5,415 nucleotides of DNA, taken from contig CAJLLB010000123.1 in the NCBI GenBank assembly GCA_905207425.1, positions 1 to 5,415 on the forward strand. Reading direction: 5' to 3'. Shown here one piece after another: positions 1 through 5,415 of this stretch. This DNA is from an uncultured Collinsella sp. Lineage in GTDB: Bacteria > Actinomycetota > Coriobacteriia > Coriobacteriales > Coriobacteriaceae. How positions within the stretch are numbered: position 1 is the stretch's first letter; every line of letters begins with the position of its first letter. A program made the translations under genes and the position numbers. The notes under the pieces are model-generated. The model saw nothing but the letters and a program-made list of their open reading frames with translations, did not search any database and was not told the DNA's origin.

Positions 1-74
1 TTAATATATTTCGCCGCCCCTCTGCCAAGCTCGGGAGACGATACGTTGATGTCTGCTTAACTCTGCTCGCTCAG
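1..74. other. Downstream flank with no supportable gene
   Basis: This stretch follows the stop codon of the histidine phosphatase gene. On the minus strand the frame ending in TAA at 3-1 is open for only about 25 codons and has no ATG or good ribosome binding site, so I do not call it a gene. I find no convincing GC-rich hairpin followed by a T tract, so a terminator for the phosphatase unit is not visible here. The last bases (1-10) are AT-rich and could belong to a promoter of a neighbouring gene outside the window. Confidence 0.5.
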
Positions 75-701
75 CTAATTACTTTGTTGGGGGTCCACTA
101 TTTGCTGGAGGGTGAACTTACATTGATGAGGTTCGCCTTCTGCTTGTGACTTTGCCTCATCGAAATCGAAGATCATGATGGCGCAGTTGGGGAGTTTTGT
201 TGGGAGCTCGAAGCCCTCTGGGGCGGCGGCTCTAATGAATTGGCGGCTGGCGCTGCCGTGGCTTACTGCTAGGAGGGTTTCTATGCCCTCGGCGCCCATG
301 AGATTGGTGAGGGTGTCTACCATGCGCTCTTGCAGCGCGCGGCTTCCTTCTCCTCCGAAGGGGACCAGGTCCTCGCCCGGATCCCAAACGTCGGTGGGCA
401 GGGCGTCGTGGGGGCCTTCTTCGAAGGTGCCGTAGCTGCGCTCGATAATGCCTTCACAGGGCTCGACTGCTGCGTCCGGGCCGAGGAGCTCGCATGCGAC
501 GAGACTTGCCGTGTCCATAGCTCGGCCTAAGGGTGATGAGACAACTTTGTCGGGGACGACGCCGTGGGCCTTGAGCCATGCGGCTGCCATTCCCGCTTGT
601 TTGCGGCCTAGGTCGGTCAGCGGTGAATCGCAGCGGCCCTGGACCAGCTTTTTGACGTTGAACTCCGTCTGACCGTGGCGGAGTAGATACAGTTTCTTCA
701 T
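75..701 (-). CDS. Histidine phosphatase family protein (phosphoglycerate mutase-like)
   Basis: A 208-residue cytosolic protein of the histidine phosphatase superfamily, which transfers phosphate from a small-molecule or protein substrate to an active-site histidine. The signature LLRHGQTEFN lies at residues 6-15 with R8 and catalytic H9. The rest of the phosphate pocket is visible as R60 in SSPLGRA, E87 in the IIERSYGTFEEG stretch and H148 in VSHGS, so the enzyme should be active. Length fits the short PhoE/CobC-like branch (about 200 residues). No signal peptide or membrane segment is seen. The ATG at 701 is preceded by a strong GAAGGGGAG at 705-713 and lies 39 nt after the metal exporter stop, with no terminator between them, so co-transcription is likely. 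The substrate cannot be read from sequence: a general sugar-phosphate phosphatase, a phosphoglycerate mutase or an alpha-ribazole phosphatase are all possible, and no cobalamin genes are nearby to favour the last. Confidence 0.9.
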   Translation of the reverse strand: MKKLYLLRHGQTEFNVKKLVQGRCDSPLTDLGRKQAGMAAAWLKAHGVVPDKVVSSPLGRAMDTASLVACELLGPDAAVEPCEGIIERSYGTFEEGPHDALPTDVWDPGEDLVPFGGEGSRALQERMVDTLTNLMGAEGIETLLAVSHGSASRQFIRAAAPEGFELPTKLPNCAIMIFDFDEAKSQAEGEPHQCKFTLQQIVDPQQSN

Positions 702-740
702 GCTCTCCCCTTCTGCATAACCTGCTTTGCCGGCACAGCC

Positions 741-1895
741 CTACTCGTGGGTATGTCCTACGTAGTCTTCGTCGATCGTAATCTTGGCAATCGACTTGGG
801 ATATTCCGATTCGACCCGTTGTGCCAGCGCGTGCTTTACGTCTTCGGCACTCATCTGCAGATCCGAGGGACGCACGCAGTCAAAGATCACGTTGGTGTGC
901 GTGGGACCCGGCACGCAGCGAAGGTCGTGAATCGAGAGGCGGTTATCGATCTCCTGAGCCATTGCGTTGATACGCAGGCGCATGCTCGCCACCTTTGGAT
1001 CGTCGGTCACGATGGGATCGTAATGGAGCGTGACGATCATGCCGTCCTCGTCCCTAAACGACTGCTCAATGTTATCGAGCGTGTCGTGACTTTCCAGCGG
1101 ACTGACCTCGGCCGCCATCTCGGCATGCGCGCTTGCGAACTTCCTGCCCGGGCCGTAGTCGTGAACCATCAAATCGTGAACGCCCAAAACGCCGGGATAG
1201 CTCATGATCTTGTCTCGAATGTGCTTGACCAGCTTAGGATCGGGCGACTGACCCAAAAGCGGGCTCACCGTATCTTGAATAAGTTCAAAGCCGCTCCAGC
1301 CAATATAGGCGCCAACGGCAAGGCCAACCCATGCGTCAAGATTGATGTGCGTCACCTGCGAAACAATTGCACATGCCAGCACGGCGCCTGTGGCAAGAAC
1401 ATCGTTCTTGGAATCCTGGGCAGTCGCATGCAGTGTCTCGGACTCGATACGGTCGCCGAGCTTTTGGTTGAGCGCCGTCATCCACAGCTTAACAACCATC
1501 GAAAGCGCCAGGACTGCCACCAGGGCAAGCGAGAACTCGACAGGTTCGGGGTGGATGATACGCTCAAACGAGGACTTCACCAGTTCAAGGCCAATGAGAA
1601 GCACGAGCGCCGCCACGACAAGACCCGAGAGGTACTCGTAGCGACCATGGCCGTATGGATGCTCGGGGTCGGCGGGCTTGCTCGCCAGCTTAAAGCCCAG
1701 CACGCTCACGATATTCGAGCTGGCATCGGACAGGTTGTTCATGGCATCCGCCACAATCGAAACCGATCCCGACAGCACGCCAATTACGCCCTTCGCAGCG
1801 CATAGTGCCACATTGGCGAGAATACACACCACGCCAGCTAACGTGCCCACACGCGCACGGTCGCCCTGCGCACGCTTAACAATCCACTCGACCAT
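741..1895 (-). CDS. Cation diffusion facilitator (CDF) metal exporter with tandem C-terminal domains
   Basis: A 384-residue inner-membrane exporter of divalent metal ions, probably driven by proton antiport as in the CDF family. Six membrane segments can be placed near residues 17-39, 44-69, 88-107, 120-140, 163-182 and 186-206. Family motifs are DAMNNLSDA (50-58) in TM2, HPYGHGRYE (79-87) after TM2 and AQDSKND (159-165) in TM5. By hand alignment to E. coli YiiP, the transport site is N53/D57 with D161/D165, not the Asp/His set of zinc carriers, so the metal may be manganese or iron instead of zinc. The first cytoplasmic domain keeps all YiiP-like metal ligands: H240, H257, H270, H291 and D293. 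Residues from about 300 to 384 form a second, similar domain lacking most of these ligands, which explains a length well above the usual 300. The start ATG at 1895 has a modest GGGGGCGGA ribosome site at 1901-1909. It is the first gene of its unit, followed by the histidine phosphatase. Confidence 0.92.
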   Translation of the reverse strand: MVEWIVKRAQGDRARVGTLAGVVCILANVALCAAKGVIGVLSGSVSIVADAMNNLSDASSNIVSVLGFKLASKPADPEHPYGHGRYEYLSGLVVAALVLLIGLELVKSSFERIIHPEPVEFSLALVAVLALSMVVKLWMTALNQKLGDRIESETLHATAQDSKNDVLATGAVLACAIVSQVTHINLDAWVGLAVGAYIGWSGFELIQDTVSPLLGQSPDPKLVKHIRDKIMSYPGVLGVHDLMVHDYGPGRKFASAHAEMAAEVSPLESHDTLDNIEQSFRDEDGMIVTLHYDPIVTDDPKVASMRLRINAMAQEIDNRLSIHDLRCVPGPTHTNVIFDCVRPSDLQMSAEDVKHALAQRVESEYPKSIAKITIDEDYVGHTHE

Positions 1896-1920
1896 CTACA
1901 TCCGCCCCCACGGTACTACC

Positions 1921-1926
1921 TATATA
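1921..1926 (-). promoter_or_regulatory. Candidate -10 element for the metal exporter unit
   Basis: TATATA, within an AT-rich patch, sits about 26 nt upstream of the exporter ATG and downstream of the terminator that closes the previous unit. This is where a promoter would be expected. I see no good TTGACA-like -35 hexamer at 16-18 nt spacing, so the call rests on position and base composition only. A TACAAT further upstream (about 1945-1950) is an alternative -10, also without a clear -35. Confidence 0.3.
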
Positions 1927-1974
1927 TCTATTGCTCAAACGGATTGTAGTGTAGCCACTTTGTCCCCCAGATAC

Positions 1975-2008
1975 AAAAAAGGCCGCAACCCACACGGGCC
2001 ACGGCCTT
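1975..2008 (-). terminator. Rho-independent terminator after the EIIC gene
   Basis: On the minus strand AAGGCCG (2008-2002) pairs perfectly with CGGCCTT (1985-1979), and a short inner GGG/CCC pairing is possible inside the 16-nt loop. The stem runs directly into six T residues (1980-1975). It begins 38 nt after the EIIC stop codon, so it probably ends the acc-EIIC transcript and insulates the metal exporter downstream. Confidence 0.88.
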
Positions 2009-2046
2009 GGAATATGGCAAAGGAATCGTCCTTGTGTCGCACAGGT

Positions 2047-3261
2047 TTACGCGCTTGCTTCGGCCACGCTCTTCGAGGTTTCGGGTGAATCGGCTCCGTC
2101 CCCCGTCGTCTGTCCCTGCGCCGGCACCACGCCAAAGCAGTAGCTCAGCGCCGCAGACACCGCAAATGCCACACCGCCGGCAACGCAGCACCACAGCAGG
2201 TTCGAGATGCCGCCCGTGGCAAAGCCAATGACCATAAGGACATTCGTCATGCCGATGGTATAGGCCGTAACGTGGCCCACGGCCGCAACAAGGCCTCCGA
2301 CGGCGCCGCCAATGGCCATGCACGTCAGGCACCTGCCATATTTAAAGCCGCAACCGTACAGCGCCGGCTCGCTTACGCCGCCAAGAATACCCGAGATTGA
2401 ATAGCCCAGCATGAGTGCCTTCTCGTCCTTATCCGCAACGCGGAGCGACGCGCCAAAGGGCATGCCCCAAACGGCGAACGTCGCCATCGTCGCGGCGATC
2501 AGGATGCACGAATCCGTTCCCACACTCATAAACTGAGCATAGGCAAGCGATAGGACAACGTTGCTGACGCCTGCAATCTTAAGAAACTCCCAACCCGCGG
2601 CAAGCCCCATGAGCGTGAGCAGCGACACGATGCCACCGGAATTGCCAAGCATAAACATAAGCTGGCCCAACAGCATGCCCAGATAGCTGCCCGCCGGCGC
2701 CGTGATACACAGCGAAACCGGAACCATGACAAGCATGGTTGTAAACGGAACAAACGAAAACGCCACGGCCTTAGGGATAACGCGCTTAAAGAAACACTCC
2801 ACTCGCCATAGCACGGGCACCGAGATGAGAACCGGAATAACAGTCGTCGTGTAATCGTTGACCGGCGCGGGAAGCAGACCATACACGGAAGTCATCGATG
2901 CCCCCGTCGTCGATGCGGCATCGACGAGCTTGAGCAGATCGGGCGCAATCAATACGCCGCCCAGCATCATGCCCAGCTGCTCCGAGCAACCGAGCTGGCG
3001 GGCGGCCGCCCAACCAAGATAAATGGGCAAAAAGTAGTAGCCGGCGTTATAGAGCCAACTGTAGAACAGGCGATAGATATCGGAATCGGCAGACCACAGG
3101 CCCAGCATGCCTTCGCCCATAATGACAGCGACGGTGCGGAACAACGCCGCGCAGACAATAAACGGCAGCGCCGACATCATGCTTTTGGACAGATAGTCCA
3201 CCACGGCCATGGCGTTTGATGAAACCGACGTTGTAAACGAGGTGTTAGAAACTTGTAGCAT
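2047..3261 (-). CDS. Stand-alone PTS permease, EIIC of the glucose/beta-glucoside superfamily
   Basis: A 404-residue membrane protein matching the EIIC channel of sugar phosphotransferase systems, which moves a sugar inward while EIIB phosphorylates it. The best family evidence is the GGVSEPALYG motif at 294-303 (GITEPAIYG in beta-glucoside and sucrose permeases; its Glu contacts sugar), plus NDYTTTVIPVLI (135-146), RVIPKAVAFSFVP (160-172) and APAGSYLG (188-195), all in the BglF-like order. About ten hydrophobic segments span residues 25-380, and a hydrophilic tail ends the protein. No EIIB cysteine domain or EIIA domain is attached, so partners must act in trans. The His-containing GLHW motif common in this superfamily reads GVSN (231-234) here. 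I chose the ATG at 3261 because GGGAAAGG (3268-3275) lies 6 nt upstream and because the alternative ATG at 3285 (eight residues longer, SD AAAGGGA) lies inside a palindrome. The gene begins 40 nt after accDA without a terminator and ends before a strong one. The sugar is unknown. Confidence 0.85.
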   Translation of the reverse strand: MLQVSNTSFTTSVSSNAMAVVDYLSKSMMSALPFIVCAALFRTVAVIMGEGMLGLWSADSDIYRLFYSWLYNAGYYFLPIYLGWAAARQLGCSEQLGMMLGGVLIAPDLLKLVDAASTTGASMTSVYGLLPAPVNDYTTTVIPVLISVPVLWRVECFFKRVIPKAVAFSFVPFTTMLVMVPVSLCITAPAGSYLGMLLGQLMFMLGNSGGIVSLLTLMGLAAGWEFLKIAGVSNVVLSLAYAQFMSVGTDSCILIAATMATFAVWGMPFGASLRVADKDEKALMLGYSISGILGGVSEPALYGCGFKYGRCLTCMAIGGAVGGLVAAVGHVTAYTIGMTNVLMVIGFATGGISNLLWCCVAGGVAFAVSAALSYCFGVVPAQGQTTGDGADSPETSKSVAEASA

Positions 3262-3267
3262 GGAACG

Positions 3268-3275
3268 CCTTTCCC
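3268..3275 (-). promoter_or_regulatory. Ribosome binding site deciding the EIIC start
   Basis: GGGAAAGG on the minus strand, with a 6-nt spacer to the ATG at 3261. A second SD-like AAAGGGA at 3294-3300 serves the in-frame ATG at 3285 with an 8-nt spacer, but it is part of the palindrome covering 3278-3306. If that palindrome folds, both this SD and its ATG would be partly masked, while the one at 3268-3275 stays free. Confidence 0.55.
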
Positions 3276-3277
3276 AA

Positions 3278-3306
3278 TATGACATGCGGGCTGTCCCTTT
3301 GTCACA
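3278..3306. repeat. Degenerate palindromic element between accDA and EIIC
   Basis: On the minus strand TGTGACA (3306-3300) pairs with TGTCATA (3284-3278) over seven positions including one G-U pair, and inside it GGG (3297-3295) pairs with CCC (3290-3288) around an ACAG loop. The left arm TGTGACAAAGGGACAG is exactly half of a palindrome type that I recall as a dispersed repeat in Collinsella-like genomes; the right arm matches its expected mirror at 8 of 13 positions. The element contains the accDA stop codon (TGA 3304-3302) and the upstream candidate EIIC start at 3285. There is no T tract, so it is not a classical terminator. No second full copy is present in this window, so its repeat status rests on memory. 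Confidence 0.5.
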
Positions 3307-5026
3307 TCGTGCGGTACTGACCGATTGCGCGGTACTTTTCGTAGCGGAGGTTTGTGAGGGTCGCGTCGTCGAGCTGCCCAAGCGTATCGAAGGCATCAAA
3401 TGCCGAGGACATGACGGCACCGGCGATCTCCTCATGCGACAGGCCCCTATCGTCAACAATGCCGTCGATGATGCCGAGCGCCAACAGATCGGGGGCCGTG
3501 AGCTTAAGCGCCTCGGCGGCCTCATTCGCGCGCTCGGTATCCTTCCACAGGATCGACGCACAGGCCTCGGGGCTCACGACCGAATAGGCCGAGCTCGAAA
3601 GCATAAAAATGCGATCAGCCACGGACAGCGCCAGTGCGCCACCGGATCCGCCCTCGCCCGTAACAACGGAAACAATCGGTGTCTTAAGGCCGCTCATCTC
3701 CATGAGATTCTGGGCAATCGCCTCGCCCTGGCCGCGCTCCTCGGCACCGATGCCGCAAAACGCACCCGAAGTATCGACCAGGCACAGAACCGGTCGACCA
3801 AACTTTTCGGCCTGGCGCATAAGGCGACGCGCTTTGCGATAGCCCTCGGGATGCGCCATGCCAAAGTTGCGGCGCATACGCTCTTTGGTCGTGGTGCCGC
3901 GCTCGATGGCGATGACCGTTACGGGGCGTCCGTCTTTCCAGCCAATGCCAGCCACCACAGCGGCGTCGTCGCCAAAGTAACGGTCGCCGTGCAACTCCAC
4001 AAATCCGTCGAGGCCCAGCGAGATCATCTCACCCGCCGTGGCTCGATCTGCCGAGCGGGTCTGCTTGACAATCTCGAGCGCGGTTTTTGGTGCCGTCGAG
4101 CGCCTGAACAAGTGTCCCAGCTTTTTGCCGCGGCGACCCGTATGCACGATTTCATGCGGTGCCCCCAGGCCGGGTGCGTGCCCTTCGTGCAGTGCCAGCA
4201 GCTCGCCTACCGTGAGCGCAATCTCGCCACGCGGAACAACGGCATCGCAAAAGCCATGCTCCAGCAAAAACTCGGAGCGCTGGAATCCTTTGGGCAGGCG
4301 CTTGTGCATGTTCTGCTCGATCACGCGCGGACCGGCAAACGCCGTCAGGGCATCGGGCTCGGCCAGGATAATATCGCCCTCCATGGCAAAGCTCGCGGTT
4401 ACGCCTCCGGTCGTGGGGTCAGTGAGCACCGTGATATACAGGCCGCCCGCCTCGCTATGGCGCCTAACCGCCGCAGAAATCTTGGCCATCTGCATGAGCG
4501 AGGTCACGCCCTCTTGCATGCGCGCACCGCCCGAAACGGTAAAGCCGACAACTGGCAATCCAAGCTCGGTCGCTCGCTCAAATGTGCGACAGATCTTCTC
4601 GCCCACCACGGAACCCATCGAGCCCATCATAAAGTTGGCGTCCATAAAGAAGAGCGCCGTATCGCAACCGCAGATTTTGCCCTTGCCGCACACAACGGCA
4701 TCGCGCTCGCCCGAACGTTCGCTCACGCTCTTGAGCTTGTCGGCATAGCCGGGAAACGAAAGGAAGTCCTCCGGCGCCAGACTGGCATCCCATTCCTCAA
4801 ACGTGCCCTCGTCAATCGTCATGCGCATGCGGTCGCGCCCGCTCACGCGAAAGTGTTTGCCGCAACGAGGGCAGACCTCGAGGTTGTCGTGCAGGCGCGC
4901 CTCATCGATCACGCGGCGGCACTCCGGGCACTTGATAAACACGTGGCGCGCGGGAAACTCGGCGCACGACTCGGTCATCGGTCCCTCGAGGACGTTGACC
5001 GTCTTCGCTTTTCTATTCATCAGCAT
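3302..5026 (-). CDS. accDA: Acetyl-CoA carboxylase carboxyltransferase, fused beta and alpha subunits
   Basis: A 574-residue cytosolic enzyme that transfers the carboxyl group from carboxybiotin on the carrier protein to acetyl-CoA, giving malonyl-CoA for fatty acid synthesis. Residues 1 to about 285 are AccD: a four-cysteine zinc ribbon (C33, C36, C52, C55), then the crotonase-like core with SGGARMQEG (165-173) and DPTTGGVTASFA (203-214). Residues from about 305 to 574 are AccA: GDRYFGDD (347-354), NFGMAHPEGYRKA (387-399), GIGAEERGQGEAIA (425-438), the oxyanion segment GEGGSGGALA (457-466) and PEACASILWK (486-495). In E. coli these are two proteins; here a short linker joins them and the N-terminal helical part of AccA (roughly its first 75 residues) is missing. 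The ATG at 5026 has GGGG about 7 nt upstream; an ATG at 5020 is the alternative. Either start overlaps the accC stop (14 or 8 nt), implying translational coupling. Confidence 0.95.
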   Translation of the reverse strand: MLMNRKAKTVNVLEGPMTESCAEFPARHVFIKCPECRRVIDEARLHDNLEVCPRCGKHFRVSGRDRMRMTIDEGTFEEWDASLAPEDFLSFPGYADKLKSVSERSGERDAVVCGKGKICGCDTALFFMDANFMMGSMGSVVGEKICRTFERATELGLPVVGFTVSGGARMQEGVTSLMQMAKISAAVRRHSEAGGLYITVLTDPTTGGVTASFAMEGDIILAEPDALTAFAGPRVIEQNMHKRLPKGFQRSEFLLEHGFCDAVVPRGEIALTVGELLALHEGHAPGLGAPHEIVHTGRRGKKLGHLFRRSTAPKTALEIVKQTRSADRATAGEMISLGLDGFVELHGDRYFGDDAAVVAGIGWKDGRPVTVIAIERGTTTKERMRRNFGMAHPEGYRKARRLMRQAEKFGRPVLCLVDTSGAFCGIGAEERGQGEAIAQNLMEMSGLKTPIVSVVTGEGGSGGALALSVADRIFMLSSSAYSVVSPEACASILWKDTERANEAAEALKLTAPDLLALGIIDGIVDDRGLSHEEIAGAVMSSAFDAFDTLGQLDDATLTNLRYEKYRAIGQYRTM

Positions 5027-5415
5027 AGAGATGCCCCATCAGATCGGTGTGGTACATGCCCGACAAGAACTCATCGTTTGCAAGCACGTCGAGCTGAAGC
5101 TCGCTGTTTTCGCTCACGCCCTCAATCACGAGCTCGCCCAAAGCCGAGCGCATCTTGCGAATGGCGCCGTCGCGCGTGGGCGCACACACGATAAGCTTGC
5201 CGAGCATGGAGTCGTAGTACGGCGGAACGTTCGCACCGGTAAACATGGCCGAATCCCAGCGCACGCGCGGACCACCCGGCACACGCAACGCGGTGACCGT
5301 TCCGCATGACGGCAGAAAGTCCGGCGTTTCGGCATTGATGCGGCACTCCATGGCGTGGTTACGGACCGGTACGTCCTCCTGCTCAAAGGGCAGGGACTGG
5401 CCGGCTGCCACGCGC
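5013..5415 (-). CDS. accC: Biotin carboxylase subunit of acetyl-CoA carboxylase, C-terminal part
   Basis: The last 134 or so residues of biotin carboxylase, the ATP-dependent enzyme that carboxylates biotin on the carrier protein AccB. The frame stays open to the window edge, so the ATP-grasp and N-terminal domains are cut off by the window and not lost by mutation. The visible part aligns closely by eye with the end of E. coli AccC: AAGQSLPF, then HAMECRINAE (holding the catalytic-site Arg of the ECRINAE motif), LPSCGTV, GGPRVRWDSA and VPPYYDSMLGKLI. The GTG near the edge (5411) reads as an internal Val, not a start. The stop TAG at 5015-5013 lies inside the beginning of accDA, so the two subunits are probably made in step from one transcript. 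Confidence 0.95.
   Translation of the reverse strand, partial: RVAAGQSLPFEQEDVPVRNHAMECRINAETPDFLPSCGTVTALRVPGGPRVRWDSAMFTGANVPPYYDSMLGKLIVCAPTRDGAIRKMRSALGELVIEGVSENSELQLDVLANDEFLSGMYHTDLMGHLYADE

Noticed and set aside
40..58. Imperfect inverted repeat AGAC...GTCT downstream of the phosphatase
   Set aside because: Only four clean pairs around an 11-nt spacer; too weak to call a hairpin or operator.
1..78. Short minus-strand frame ending in TAA at position 1
   Set aside because: About 25 codons, no start codon or ribosome site, no recognisable product.
724..739. Dyad GCTTTGCCGGCACAGC between the exporter and phosphatase genes
   Set aside because: Nearly symmetrical, but with no loop and no T tract, so it is not a terminator; short GC palindromes are common by chance at this composition.
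747..1805. 352-codon open frame on the plus strand opposite the metal exporter
   Set aside because: Antisense shadow: the minus-strand CDF has all family motifs, and this frame has no recognisable domain or convincing ribosome site.
1957..1967. ACTTTGTCCCC, resembling part of the 3278-3306 palindrome
   Set aside because: Only a short TTTGTC core is shared and the flanks do not align, so it is not a second copy.
3286..3561. N-terminal extension of the EIIC frame up to 3561
   Set aside because: The added residues overlap the 3' end of accDA in another frame, are Arg/Ser/Pro-rich and have no membrane character; good starts exist at 3285 and 3261.
3209..5194. 661-codon open frame on the plus strand opposite accDA
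   Set aside because: It is an antisense shadow of accDA and the end of accC, whose minus-strand products match known families along their full length. Its product is rich in Arg, His and Ala without any recognisable domain, as expected from GC-rich reverse frames.

Overview
The window looks like a piece of a moderately high-GC Gram-positive anaerobe, most likely a gut Coriobacteriia member such as Collinsella. The basis is the high-GC codon usage, the zinc-finger AccD-AccA fusion in one chain, and a palindromic TGTGACAAAGGGAC-type element of a kind I recall from Collinsella genomes. The placement is an inference from memory, not a database result. All five genes lie on the minus strand, so transcription runs from high to low coordinates.

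Region 5415 to 3302 holds the end of an acetyl-CoA carboxylase cluster. The 3' end of accC (biotin carboxylase) enters from outside the window and overlaps the start of a fused accD-accA gene (both carboxyltransferase halves in one 574-residue chain). Together with a biotin carrier protein, which must be encoded outside the window, they make malonyl-CoA for fatty acid synthesis.

Region 3306 to 2047: immediately after the carboxyltransferase stop codon lies a degenerate 29-bp palindrome, followed by a stand-alone PTS permease (EIIC) of the glucose/beta-glucoside superfamily. It has no EIIA or EIIB domain and no visible terminator separating it from the acc genes. A clear rho-independent terminator follows it (1975-2008), so the acc-EIIC unit probably ends there.

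Region 1926 to 75 holds a second unit: a cation diffusion facilitator metal exporter with a duplicated cytoplasmic domain, and 39 nt downstream a histidine-phosphatase (phosphoglycerate mutase-like) protein. A weak -10-like sequence precedes the exporter. Positions 1-74 hold no gene that I can support.

I see no mobile element, CRISPR array, tRNA or rRNA. Most of the window is ordinary core metabolism and transport. The points worth a second look are the palindrome at the accDA/EIIC junction, the orphan EIIC inside a lipid-synthesis operon with an apparently altered substrate-site motif, and the tandem C-terminal domains of the metal exporter.
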